Assembly: GCA_035235625.1 (NCBI GenBank) | Contig: CP141142.1 | Span: forward strand, 43,875,644 to 43,939,643 | From: Saururus chinensis | Lineage: Eukaryota > Streptophyta > Magnoliopsida > Piperales > Saururaceae | Direction: 5' to 3' | Length of the DNA stretch: 64,000 bases | Shown: positions 22,792 to 34,306 of the stretch, piece by piece | Position numbering within the stretch: the first letter of the stretch is position 1 | Layout of the letters: each line of letters begins with the position of its first letter | Program-made: the position numbers and the translations under genes | The notes under the pieces: generated by a model | The model's database searches: none | Seen by the model: the letters and a program-made list of their open reading frames with translations, nothing else | What the model was told of the DNA's origin: nothing

Positions 22792-23510
22792 ATGGCACCT
22801 CCTGGCCGCTCTATGACCACGTCTGGTCTAGCCCCTAACTCTCCCTTTTTCCCACCCTCCTCCATGACAATAGATGATCTCTTTGCTCCCGTGCCGATGG
22901 TGGTTTGCTTCCTCAGCTCTCATCTCCCTCAACTTGTCACCGTACATTGTGACTCCAACACCTTCCTCATTTGGCAGATTCAAGTTCGCGACCTCCTTAA
23001 GGGTTATGATGTCATGAGGTTCCTTGATGGCTCCACCCCGTGCCCAGCCACCGGCGACCTTGATGCCTGCCCTACCGCCACCCAATGGCGCTGCATTGAT
23101 TGAGTACTTCTCACTGCCATTTGTGCCACCATCTCCCCTTCCTTGCTCGGCTACTTCATTGGCCTTGAGTCCGCCACTGCCCTTTGGGCCGCAACCGAAG
23201 ATCACTTCCTCTCTACCTCCCCGGCTCACATCCTCAATGTGAAAGAACATCTTGCCGCCCACATCCAAGGTGATGGCACTATGACCGCATATCTCAACGA
23301 CCTTAAAGCCTATGCAGATCAATTTGCCACTGTTGGGGCTCCCATCTTGGACCATGACCTCTTTTATAAGACATTAAATGGTCTCTCCGTATGTACTTTG
23401 TCTTCTCCACTGCCCGCCGTGCTCGCGGTTTTACCATTCCTCCCCCGGAATTTTGGATGCTTCTCCTTGCTGAAGAAGCCACTCTCTCTCGCGCCCCCAC
23501 TGCCCCCACT
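22792..23510 (+). pseudogene. Decayed copia gag of older element
   Basis: From 22792 the frame reads through a gag N-terminus with an NTFLIWQIQVRDLLKGYDV segment, reaches a stop at 23101, and continues in shifted frames with ALWAATEDHFLS and LNDLKAYADQFATVGAPI, typical of copia gag. Later sequence (23510-23980) is Pro/Gly-rich and frameshifted. No zinc knuckle could be read with confidence. Confidence 0.75.
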
Positions 23511-23959
23511 GTAGGCCTACCCCCGGCGATGACCCTCACTGCCCTCCATCCATGGCGTCCCTCTCTTCTAGCTAGCTATGGGCCCCTGCCTCCGGCCCCT
23601 CCCCCCACTGCCCCAGGCCCCTATAGGCTGCCTCCCACCTCTCTCTATGGCCTCCCAACGGCTCCCCTTGGCGGCCTCTCTCCTGCCCCCCTTACCATGG
23701 GCCTGGCCCTTGCACTTGCTGCCCCATATGGGGGAGGGGCTGCCTAGGGCCTTCTCACCACCCCTGTTGACCGTGGGGCACCTGGCCCATGCGGTGGTTC
23801 TCCTTGTGGATGTTGGCGCTCTGGTCCTCGCAGTCGTGGTCCCTGGCCCCCTTGCTAGATTTGAGGTGGGACCAACCATTCTGCCAAAAAGTGTTGGGAG
23901 CGCTATTCCGGCCCTGGGGGCTCGTCCTCCGGTGCACTGGACCTCTCCGCTGGCGCCTC

Positions 23960-25351
23960 CTCCTCAACAACTCCCACAGAGTGGCTCCTTGATAGTGGTG
24001 CCTCAGACCATGTGACAGCAGATCGTGGTAACTTCTCGTTCCATGTGCCTCACTCGACGTCTGACCACATCAACATCGGGGATGGGGCAGCTTTACACAT
24101 CTCATCCATGGGTCACACCACCCTCCATCTTGGCCCCTCTACCCTTTCTCTTCGCAATGTCTTACATACTCCATCTATCTCTTATAATCTTCTCTCTGTT
24201 CATAAACTCGCTCTTGATAATAATTGTTCACTAACCTTTGATGTCTCTCATGTTATAATCCAGGACACTAGCTCTCAGCGCATACTCTTTCGAGGATCGT
24301 GCTGACATGGTGTCTATCCGGTGTCCTCCACCCTTACCATGTCTCCCACCGCCCTACTTGCCTATGCCTCCTCCCGCCTTTGGCATCATCGGGTCAGACA
24401 TCCATCGTCTACTATATTTAATTTAATTGCTTCTACTTTGTCGCCTCCAAACCAAAAAATGTCATCCTTAGATTGTAATAGTTGTCTCACAAGTAAAGCA
24501 CACAAACTCCCCTTTTCACCCTCCCCAAAGCGCTCCTCAAGCACTCATGAGCTCATCCACTCAGATGTTTGGGGACCCTCTCTGGTCACATCCTTTCTCG
24601 GCTTTCGCTATTATGTAATCTTCGTCGATGACTTCTCCCGTTACACTTGGCTCTACCCCTCAAACTTAAATCCAATGTAACTGAATGCTTCCTCATATTC
24701 CATGCCATGGCCGAACATACCCTCCACCACACCCTCACCACCCTCTGCACCAACAATGGCAGTGAATACCTCAACCACCACCTCTATTCCTACCTCTCCT
24801 CTCATGGCATCTCCCACCAAACATCTTGGCCTCATACCCCCGAGAAAAATGACATTGCCGAAAGAAAACACCGACACATCATCAAAACTACCCTCACCCT
24901 CCTCTCCCACGCCCACATGCCTCTCTCCTATTGGGTGGATGCTACTTGCACTGCCATCTATCTTATCAACCACCTACCCTCTCCCTCCCTACAAAACCTC
25001 TCTCCCTACCAACTCCTCTTCCACACCCCCGACTACTCCCACCTCAAAGCCTTCGGTTGTCGCTGCTTCCCTTGGACCCGCCCCTACTCCTCCCATAAAC
25101 TCTCTCCCCGGGCCATCCCATGCATCTTTCTCGGTTATTGCCCTAACACCAAAGGATTTTGTTGCCTTGATCTCGTCTCCCATCGTGTCTACACCTCCCG
25201 CAACATCGGCTTTCGCGAAGATGAGTTCCCTTATCATGACCACCTCCCTACCCCAACCCCACCCCACCCCCCACCACACTCTCTCTTCCTATTTCAATCA
25301 TTCCCTCCTCCCCCATCGCTACCCCTACCCCCCACCCCCACAATAACCACC
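23960..25351 (+). pseudogene. Decayed copia protease and integrase, interrupted at 25351
   Basis: The protease site WLLDSGASDHVTADRG begins near 23975. After a stop at 24303 the gag-pre-integrase motif RLWHHRVRHPS and CNSCLTSKAHK follow. The integrase core has HSDVWGPS and FVDDFSRYTW, then a frameshift near 24650 into CTNNGSEYL and PEKNDIAERKHR; the residue before NGS in the second catalytic block is Asn where Asp is usual. The copia tail (AFGCRCFPWTRP, FLGYCPNTKGF) follows. The reading stops at 25351, where the first nested LTR enters. Confidence 0.85.
25347..25351. repeat. Target-site duplication CCACC, left
   Basis: CCACC before the TG of the first nested LTR; repeated at 27000-27004 right after its terminal CA. 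Confidence 0.9.
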
Positions 25352-26999
25352 TGTAACGACCGTCCATTTTTAAATAATATAAAATAATATTTAGTATGCA
25401 TAATTAGTATGTAATTGTGCATAACGGCCGTTAATGAGAAATAGCCAAAATTTTATATAAAAAAATGTCAGAGTAAGTGCATAGCCAAAAATTTTATAAT
25501 ATATTAACAAAAGTTTATAATGTGCATACCAAAGTTTACTGTACATAGAGCTAGTAGTTATACCAAAATAATTATCCAGGCACATTGTGCCTTTACATAT
25601 CGGTCATATAAACACACAACTATTTAAAAGATATTCTCTTCATTCACTTCTCCATTGTTGCATCACCTGCAAAGTCTGGAGGGGTGTGAGTATATTTATA
25701 CTCAGTATGATTATTTAAAATCTAAAAAAATGCTAAACAAAATATTTTTAAAATTGATTAAAATAAATTCACAAATTTGATGATATCTACAAGCCGCGAT
25801 ACCCAACGGCCTACCTCCACGCTCATGGGATAACAGAGGCCACTAAGGGAAGGAGTTTCCCCATAATGCTCCACCCTGTGCGCGCCACTAGCCGATTATT
25901 TCCTCGGTGGGCATCAAAACAATGTACAAACCACAACACTATGTGGTGCGTGCGAAATCAATTCACATCGATATACATAGCAAAATTGTCACATAATTTA
26001 AAAGAAAATCCATTCATTGGTTAAAACAAGTATCATACTCATATTTGAATCAAATACTTCAAGAAAGATTGACTCAAATCAGCAAAGCAGTTCTTTAGAG
26101 TTTAAAACACCCTACCTTAATCTTGGGTAAAGGATGCATAAATATAGAGGCTTCAGACGATAAAAATAACCACACCACATCGTTCAGCATGATCGCTTTA
26201 GTGGCGAACGCCTTTTGAGTGAGTGGAATTATACTTGAAATGACCAGAAACAGTATAAATAGGATGTGGAGAAAATGAGAAGGAAGATAAGGTTTTCACG
26301 ATCTTAGAGAGGTCGGTTTAAGAAAATAACCCTTCCATTGTGAAGAACACCATCGATTTAGTAGGAAATGGTTTTTGAACGGGTTAAAACAGACGTAAAA
26401 TGGCTAAGGGGTAAAGAAAACTGGAAAGAAATGAAGAATTGGGGGTGAAAACCAATTTTTCACCCCCCGGTCTATTTATAGGCAGCAGCACCGCCCGGAG
26501 GGCAGTGTCGCGCCACCATAAATGGCAGCGCCGCCAAATTTGGCTGCACAAACATGCGTCAGCGCATTCGTCACGCGCCCAAATGTGTGTCCGGCGTTCG
26601 TTTCGCGCCGCACGCACGCGCAAATTTAAATTTTTTTTTTTAACTTCAAAAACTTAAAACTGGCACAACTATTTACCCCAATTTCTATTTTGCGCGTTCT
26701 TGGTGCCGTTGGACTCGTATTGATGAGCCCTACGAAACCACGACACTTATTAATACATTTACCCATATTTTACAAGTGAGTCCTGTTAATTTTGTCACGC
26801 TTCTCGATATCGTATTTTCACTCCTGACCTCCGATTTACACGATTTTTAACTTGTTATGTTTGTTTCTTCGATCTCTACCAAAGTATTATAAAGTATTAT
26901 CACATAAAAATTTTTAAACTAATAAAAGAAATATTAAAAGCTCTAAAACTATCTTTATTAAAGACTAAAATTTTTATCGTGAATTTTTGAGTCATTACA
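25352..26999 (+). mobile_element. Solo LTR (1648 bp) nested in the copia element
   Basis: Starts TGTAACGACCGTCC and ends GAGTCATTACA, the typical ends of many plant Ty3/gypsy LTRs, with an exact CCACC duplication on both sides. A TATA box (CTATTTATAGG) lies near 26471. There is no PBS, PPT or coding sequence inside, so a full element appears to have collapsed by LTR recombination. The family is inferred from the ends only. Confidence 0.9.
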
Positions 27000-27004
27000 C
27001 CACC
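27000..27004. repeat. Target-site duplication CCACC, right
   Basis: Matches 25347-25351 exactly. Confidence 0.9.
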
Positions 27005-28410
27005 CCCCTCTCTCCCCTCCCCTTCTAACTCTCCTCCTTCTCCCCTTCCTCTCCCCGCCCCACTCCTCTCCCCGACATCCCCCCTCCCCATCCCCCACCT
27101 CCCCCAATGATCACTCGTAGCAAAGCTTGGATCATATGTCCTCGTGTCCCTTTCTCCCTCCTCTCTCTCTCTCCACCTCAAATCGAACCCTCTTCCTTCA
27201 GAATTGCTTCCTCCATTCCCGAATGGTGTGCCGCAATGGATGAGGAGATTAAATCCCTCCACAAACAAGGTACTTGGAGCTTAGTGGTTCCCCTGCCTTC
27301 CTCCAATGTCATTGGTTATTGCTGGACTTACAAAGTCAAGCATGATGCCAATGGGACTATCTCTCGCTACAAGGCCCACCTTGTTGCCAAATGGTTCTAT
27401 TAAGAGGAAGGCCTTAACTACAATGAGACATTTAGCTCTATGGTCAAACCTTACATGGTTCGGATTGTTCTAAGCCTCGCCGTCACCCACTCTTGGCCCA
27501 TCAAGCAACTCGACGTCTCCATTGCCTTCCTTCACGGCATATCTTCTAGGAACTCTACATGGAACAACCTCCCGGCTACCATAATGTCACACAGCTCCAC
27601 TGTGTTTGTTGCCTCCACAAAGTCCTCTATGGCCTCAAACAAGCCCCTCGTGCTTAGTACCTTCGCCTCTCCACCTACCTTCTCTCCCTTGGCTTTATCT
27701 CTTGTCATGCTGATACCTCCCTTTTTCTTCACACCGAAGGCTCCCACATCACCATCCTTGTCCTATACGTCGATGACATCCTCATCATCGGTAACCATCC
27801 CCCCTACATCCACCAAGTCATTTCCCTCCTAAGCTCCACCTTTGCCATTAAAGACCTCGGTGACCTCCATCACTTCCTTGGCATTGAAGTTACATGCACC
27901 ACCAATGGCCTCTTCCTCTCCCAACCCCAATATGCCATTGATATCCTTGCTCGTGCCTTTATGTCCCAATGTAAAGCTTCCCCAACCCCCACCACCTACA
28001 AACGCCCTCCCCTCGATCCCCATGACCCACCCTTTCCCGACCCCTCTCACTACAAAAGCATTGTTGGTGCCTTACAATACCTCACCTCCACCTATCCCGA
28101 CCTTGCCTATGCCGTGAACTTTGTTTGCCAACATATGCACAACCCCTCCACCTCTCACTATATGGCCGTTAAAAGAATCCTTCACTACCTCAAAGGTACC
28201 TTCGCTCATGGGCTCCTCCTTCGACCCGACAATTTTGCCTTTTGTGCCTTCTCCGACTCCGATTGGGCAGGTGACCCCATTGATCGCTGGCCCATTTTTG
28301 GTTATTGTCTCTACCTCGGTCCCAACCTCATTCTCTGGAAGTCAAAGAAACAAGACACAGTGGCCAGCTCCTCTACTGAAGCCGAGTATCAGGCTCTCTC
28401 TAGCACAACT
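27005..28410 (+). pseudogene. Decayed copia reverse transcriptase and RNase H start
   Basis: Continues the older copia pol. Visible are the RT entry (EWCAAMDEEIKSLHKQGTW, then GYCWTYKVKHDANG), a stop near 27400, the LDVSIAFLHG block, the YVDD active site in an alternative frame near 27770, and the RNase H start (KSIVGALQYLTSTYPDLAYA, SDSDWAGDPIDRW, STEAEYQALSS). Several frameshifts separate these blocks. The frame is cut at 28410 by the second nested LTR and resumes at 33520. Confidence 0.88.
28406..28410. repeat. Target-site duplication CAACT, left
   Basis: CAACT before the TG of the 5.1-kb nested LTR, repeated at 33520-33524. Confidence 0.9.
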
Positions 28411-29339
28411 TGTAACGCCCGAGATTTTTCATCCCTTTTTCTTAAAACTCATAGAATTTTTTTTTCCATAAATCGGAGTCAAAATGATAAAATCAAAACT
28501 TGTTTATAATTTAAAACATCATACGGTTAGACATCGTACTGCCAAATCAAATATCCTCAGGCGCTACTCGAAAACACACATACGAATAAATTGCTATGAT
28601 CATAGACTTTTAAATACAAATCACTCCCAGGCATCCCTGAGTACAAGTCCCATAACAGTCCACAGACTCATCCAAATGAAAGTCCAGAATAAACATCATG
28701 ATGTCTCGTCTCACCCAATACAGGAGATCGTGGCACAAAAGAACTCGCAGAGAGTCAAGCAGATACCTGAGTCAACGGGAATCAATCCACCGCTGAAACG
28801 AGCGTCCATCACTAGGAGCTCTCCGCACAACCTGCAAAATCTCCCGTGCAACGGGGCTAAAAATAGTAGGGTAAGTATTTTCATACTCAGTAGGAAAATA
28901 CCCAGTAGGGGAAATCCCAAACGGTGAACTCCATAAGTTCATAATCACATGCGTCATGCAACTCAAACATGAAGCAGTCAACATAATATAATCATAACAT
29001 GCTCAAACGCATACGATCATACCAAAGGCACCATCGTGCCACAGACATACCGAAGGCACCATCGTGCCAAAATCATAATATCCAATCAACTTACACAAAC
29101 ACCCTTATCCAGGGTCATACAACTTACTCGTACGACCGTACGCATACTCATACAACATACGTATACTTGTACGACCTTACTCGTACTATCGTATGCTTAT
29201 TCATACAGCTTACACATACATGTACGACCTTACTTGTACAATCAGACTCGTACGACTTCACTCGTACAGTCTGCACAAAATCATACTTACTGTCTTACTC
29301 AGAAACATATTCTCCCAATTGTACTCATACTCTTACAGT

Positions 29340-29450
29340 CGTGCTCATACTCACTCTTACAGTCCTGCTCATACATACTCTTACAGTCCTGCTCATACAT
29401 ACTCTTACAGTCCTGCTCATACATACTCTTACAGTCCTACTCATACACAT
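29340..29450. repeat. 24-bp tandem array in the giant LTR
   Basis: The unit CATACTCTTACAGTCCTGCT plus CATA recurs about four times with near-perfect 24-bp spacing, inside a longer stretch of CATAC and CGTAC words (29100-29500). Confidence 0.88.
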
Positions 29451-29729
29451 ACAGTCGTACTCACACTCATACAGTCGTACTCACACATAATCGTACACAT
29501 ATCAACGACCACTGAAGCTCATTACAACTAATAGGCTCCAGCGTCAAAAAGGAAAAGAATGCCACTGGGACAACACCTTAACCTCCGGGGAGTGACTAGA
29601 CGCCATGGACTTTTCCGAAGGTAAGGCACACCAATGCTCATGGGGCACTGGATCAAACAAGTAAGAGTAGATCCATGATACTACTTACCTGAGCGCGCAA
29701 ACATAAACACCCACACATAAGGGGTCATA

Positions 29730-30045
29730 CAGTTGCCCACCATAATGGGTCTTATAGTGCCAGAGAATCGCCCACCATAATGGGTCTTATAGTGCCAGAA
29801 AATCGCCCACCATAATGGGTCTTATAGTGCCAGAGAATTGCCCACCATAATGGGTCTTATAGTGCCATTGCCACTCTTGGGCAGAAAACATACAGTGCCA
29901 CTTGGGCAGAAACATACAGTGCCACTCTTGGGCGAAAAACATACAGTGCCACTTGGGCAGAAACATACAGTGCCACTCTTGGGCGGAAAACATACAGTGC
30001 CACTTGGGCAGAAACATACAGTGCCACTCTTGGGCGGAAACATAC
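29730..30045. repeat. Two adjoining tandem arrays (35 bp and about 51 bp units)
   Basis: A 35-bp unit with CCACCATAATGGGTCTTATA occurs four times (29730-29870). It runs into an array alternating CCACTCTTGGGC and CCACTTGGGCAGAAACAT with a composite period near 51 bp (29866-30045). The repetitive peptides translated from them on both strands are artefacts of the arrays. Confidence 0.88.
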
Positions 30046-31009
30046 AACGCTCTTCAACAGAGCATCAAACATCTGGGCTTACACAGCACACAGACCAAAT
30101 CAGAAGCATACGTCGCTCTTAGCAGAGCATTAGACGTCTGGGCTTCATACAGCATGCAGACAATCGCTCTCAACAGAGCATCAAATGTCTGGGCTTATAC
30201 AGCACGCAGACCAAATCAGAAACAACGTTGCTCTCAGCAGAGCATCAGACGTCCGGTGCCCTATACAACACACAGACAACATCCCGTAGGATAAACACCA
30301 TGGCAAGACATGATAAATGCTTGGCCGACTCATTAGCGGCCAGCCCAAACACGGAACTTAATCCGTCGAACCCTCAGGTCTCAAACTCACAACGCTATCA
30401 TTAGCTGTGCTTATAATTCAAGTCTGAATTAAGTACATTATGCGGTACAATTATGCCACACAACCCACAGTCCTCGACTGGTCAAACTGAAGCTGAGCCC
30501 GATCTGAAACCCCAGTTCGTCAGGGCAGCAGACTTCACTTACCCGTCCACATCATGGACAAAACTCATCGTACGCCAAACCCTTACAGTCTTACACTTCA
30601 CCATCCATCTTATGGCCAAATCCTCTTACACTGACATCCTCAATTAACGCTCCTTAGAGCCAACCCAGTTGTCGCCCTCTTACTTATGTCTCACTTATTA
30701 TACTTACTTTTCACTTCATAATCTGTACGTTATGCTTGTATAATTATGAACACTCTTATTGTCTGACAAACCTCAACATACAATCCACCCCAAACTGATC
30801 CATTCTAATCTCTGCCCGTCATACTTATCTTCTGTCATACGCTTACACAACCGTATCCAAATTCGGACAAAGCTTCTGTCACCTCTTACTGTCCATCGCC
30901 CATACCTCTGCCCACATACACTTACACATATCCAAAGCATAGGCAAAATGCCATCATACATACGTATGTCTCACACATACGTATAACATACACATATGGC
31001 CATACATAC

Positions 31010-31240
31010 ATAACTTACAAACATGCATGCTAGCCATCACTAGCACATGCATACACACGTCAAACATGCACGCTAGCCATCACTAGCACATGCATACATC
31101 AAACGTACACGCTAGTCATCTCTAGCACATGCACAGACATTCATACATACTTCAAACATGCACGCTAGCCATCACTAGCACATGCATAATCCATACATAG
31201 CATACTGACATATTTGCTAGCCATTGCCAGCGCATACATA
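31010..31240. repeat. GCTAGCCATCACTAGC repeats in the giant LTR
   Basis: Four to five copies of a 45-60 bp unit centred on GCTAGCCATCACTAGCACAT. The core is an imperfect inverted repeat (GCTAG...CTAGC). Confidence 0.8.
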
Positions 31241-33519
31241 ATCCACATCCATAAAACGTGCATACATCTCATGCATATCAATCATACCATACAATCATGC
31301 TTACACGCACATCATGCAATCGGATCGTTACTTAACATCCAAGCATGGAAACATACAGTCCTAGCATGTTGCTACTCATTCAAGGCGCTTCACGAATTTA
31401 CGAGTTTAAAGCTCCCCTACCTCGTAATCATGGCGTTCGATGGCGAGCACACGACGGTGGCGGCGTCGGCGGTGGAGTTGGCGGTCAAAACCGTTGCCTG
31501 GCTGAGAGAGCTGCTGTCCCGAGGATTTTAGGATGCGCCGGAACTATCATGGCCAAATAGGGTGTCAGAAATCAATGCGGTAAAAATCCGCGATCCACGG
31601 CGGCACACTAGGGCGGCCGGGAGAAATATCGTGCCAACATAAGTGGCGGTGCGATCAGATGTCAAGGGTGTACACTGAAGTTCGGCCGGTGGCTAAGACG
31701 TGCTCAGTCGGCCAAAAGACGTCGAAATCGGCCGTGGACAACACCCAACGGCGACGATTTCGGTCAACAAAGGCCCACATAAGGGAGGAGAACGTGGGGC
31801 AACGCTCGAGAATCAAAGGAGAGGTGGAGGACGACTCTAGTGGTCAACTCTACTCGGTGGCAAGCCAACCGATGGTTAGGCGGCGCGAATGTGGCACCTA
31901 AACCCAAAAGTACATGCGTGGCCACATGCACACGCGACCCAAAAGGGCGGGGGAGAGGGCTGAACGGAGATGACCCAAGGCCCACAAAAGCCAACAGGGC
32001 TAAGGCCCTAGCGGTGGCCAATCTAAGCGGCGACATAGCCGATCGCCACCCACAACCAATACCCAGGGTGCGGGCGGCTGTGCATCTCGCACGATAGAGA
32101 GCAAGGGGAGGGTCACGGTCGAGCAAAGGCCACAAGGCTGTCACTGGCCAAGGCCTGTGCAGATGAACTCGTCCACCTTCTGTCAAGGTAAGACATATAA
32201 ATTCTTGCCTGAGGCCGTTCGATACCGACGGCGTAAAATGGGCAAGAAGGGTCAACGGCACACATGCCGGTAAGGCGGAACTAGCTGCGGCTACGGGCTG
32301 CAAGGCTGAACAAGACCCAGAGGGGTGGCCCATTGGCATCACCGGGCTGGGGTGGAGCCGAACTTAGGTCCACCAAATCAAATCCGACGTCCGACTGATA
32401 ACGTCAGTCACAACGTCCAAAACGGGCGTAGGCCAAAAATAGGGGACGACCGGAGAAAACCCATAAGGGCGGAGCGGCCATGGGGTCGGAGGCTTAATCG
32501 GTCCAAGTGGGTGGGGCCATCCCTAGGCCATCGCCAGGCCGGGGCGGAGCCCACGGTGGTCACGTCACCCTCACCCGCCAACGATGGCGGCGACAACCTA
32601 CCGGAAAATCCACCCACAGTACCGCGCAAATCGGACTGGGCGGATCAGAGGACGGCAGAGGGGATGGAACTGGGCTGGGTAGGGTGGTCCACTGCCTTCG
32701 CCGGAGCAAGGCGAGGCTGGAGGAAGGCCGAATTGGCCGCAGATCACCGCCGGCGGCCTCTGTTTGCCCAAAACAGTGCGTCGGCGGAACAGTGCAGAGA
32801 GGGGGGAAGAGGATGGGGCGGCGGTGCCGAGGCCCACCAGGCCGGGAGGAGTGGCTCCTCACCGTCGCCGGCCTAGGGCGGAGCCGTGGCCGGCCGATCG
32901 CGGCAGAACGACATGAAACAGAGGGGCGGCAAACAGGGGCAGTGGGGAAACAGAGCGGGACAGCGGAGCAGAGGCCGTCCGGGGCCGGGGGGAGTGCCCT
33001 CCCGCCGTCGCCGGCCCACGGCGGCGGTGAAATAAAAAAACACAGTGAAGGGCGGCTAACCGGGAAAAGTCGGGGTGGAGCGGCGGAGCGGCCGTGGGGC
33101 CGGGACGGCGGCTCCCCTGCCGTCGCACGGCCGGGGCGGAGCCGGTGCGGCGGCCCTCTGGCCCACCGGCGGCCGGGCACGAGGGACCGACGGAAAGGAG
33201 GGGGGCGGCGGTACTGTTCACACCTTCCTGGATCGGGCCGAGCCCGATGTTTTATTCTGTGCACTCTTTTTATTTTTTCCACTTACGTCCCCAATGCGCG
33301 TTAACTCACTGGTTACGCGTCGAACCTCCAAAATTCGCGGCGTAAGCGCGCAGCAAGGCCCGTGGCCCGCGACTAGGCCCCACACCCGACTCTACGGGTA
33401 TAAATACGGGGAAAATATACGAATACACATACGCTGAAACGTCACATTTTCCTACCAAAAATGACTAGAAAAATGGCAAAAAAAACCCAGAAAATCGTAG
33501 AAAAATCAGGGACCTTACA

Positions 33520-33827
33520 CAACTACTGAGATTACTTGGGCCCACATGGTCCTCACCTTCCTTGGAGTGTCCCTCCCCTCCACCCTTATCCTATGGTGTG
33601 ACAACAAGTCCACTATCACTCTCTCGGCCAACCTGGTGTTCCATGCCCGAACGAAGCACATCGAACTTGATCATCACTATGTTCGGGAGTAGGTTTTAGC
33701 TGGCAAGTTTGATGTCCAACATACTCCCTCTGCTCAGCAGGTGGCCAACGTCCTCACCAAGCCTCTCTCCATCGAGCGGTTTCAACAGTTATGCTCCAAA
33801 CTCATGGTTCTACCTCCACTATGAGTT
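33520..33827 (+). pseudogene. End of copia RNase H and PPT region
   Basis: After the duplicated CAACT the older copia frame resumes with TEITWAHMVLTFLG and CDNKSTITLSANLVFHARTK, the RNase H DN motif and the conserved HARTKHIE block, then a TAG (YVRE-stop) and HTPSAQQVANVLTKPLS. The final stop precedes the 3' LTR at 33828. The smooth continuation across the insertion confirms the nested structure. Confidence 0.88.
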
Positions 33828-34039
33828 TGTCAGGGGCTCTTAAGGACACCTCCTCCCTTGCCACAATGGCAATCATGTACTCCCCTCTCCTTGTAATCAC
33901 CACCATCCATTTGTCACTACATCCTCTCCTTGTGGAAATACATGCTTGTATCTTCTGTGTATTCCCCAATAGGAAATACATACTTGTATCTATAAATAGT
34001 TGTATTCCGTAATGAAATACTATCTTTTGCCTATTTTCA
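33828..34039 (+). repeat. 3' LTR of older copia element (212 bp)
   Basis: Starts TGTCAGGGGCTC and ends GCCTATTTTCA; aligns with 21756-21959, with divergence and a small duplication of GAAATACATNCTTGTATCT not present in the 5' LTR. Confidence 0.88.
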
Positions 34040-34306
34040 GCTATTACATATGTTGGTCATTTCTTCTTCTTACTTGTATTTTTGCACACTGTATTTGATC
34101 TTTCCAGTGGTATTTGTTGCACGATATTTGTATTTGAAGTAATTGTAATTGCCTGTAACAGTTGTAGAGAGCCTTGTGTTGGAAATAGTATGAAGTATGA
34201 GAGGCAAAGGTTCTGCTATTATACATTGGCTTCATCAAACTATGCCCTTTTTGTAATGCAAAAAATGGTTTTGGCAGCAGCAAATAGCTACTTCTTCCCA
34301 TGCAGG

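Larger units (their letters stand above)
28411..33519 (+). mobile_element. Giant solo LTR (5109 bp) nested in copia RNase H
   Basis: Begins TGTAACGCCCGAG and ends GGGACCTTACA, with exact CAACT duplications on both sides, so it is one insertion. A TATA box (GTATAAATACGG) lies near 33398, about 120 bp from the end, as in an LTR with short R-U5. The body has three zones: an AT-balanced start with tandem arrays (29300-30300), a zone of CTAGCCATCACTAGCACATG repeats (31010-31240) and a GC-rich zone (31400-33300). No PBS, PPT, gag or pol is visible. Multi-kilobase LTRs are known from Tat/Ogre-type Ty3/gypsy elements; assignment here is inference. Alternatively it is a non-autonomous LTR-bounded element without internal repeats. 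Confidence 0.85.
21756..34039 (+). mobile_element. Older Ty1/copia element, decayed and split by two nested solo LTRs
   Basis: The 5' LTR (21756-21959), PBS (TGGTATCAAAGC from 21960), gag, PR-INT-RT-RNase H and 3' LTR (33828-34039) are in order on the plus strand. Pol is cut at 25351 by a 1.65-kb insertion and at 28410 by a 5.1-kb insertion. Without them the element is about 5.5 kb, a normal copia size. Coding parts hold many frameshifts and stops. No target duplication was found (AAGTT against GCTAT), and the LTR ends differ (TGTTGGAG against TGTCAGGG). It is clearly older than the minus-strand copia nearby. Confidence 0.92.

Noticed and set aside
22828..23879. Minus-strand frames over the older copia gag
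   Set aside because: Antisense shadows of gag; the sense strand carries recognisable copia sequence.
29100..29500. Possible CRISPR-like array
   Set aside because: Direct tandem repeats without unique spacers in plant nuclear DNA; this is an LTR-internal array.
28999..29531. Long frames rich in HTYSYSPAHTY
   Set aside because: Translation of the 24-bp CATAC-type array within the giant LTR, not a structural protein.
29787..30294. Repetitive peptides such as WHCMFLPKWHCMF on the minus strand and their plus-strand counterparts
   Set aside because: They arise from translating 35- and 51-bp tandem arrays; open frames exist on both strands and in several phases.
32325..33304. Frames of 183-265 residues on both strands
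   Set aside because: GC-rich DNA has few stops; no domain or codon pattern, and overlapping frames are equally open.
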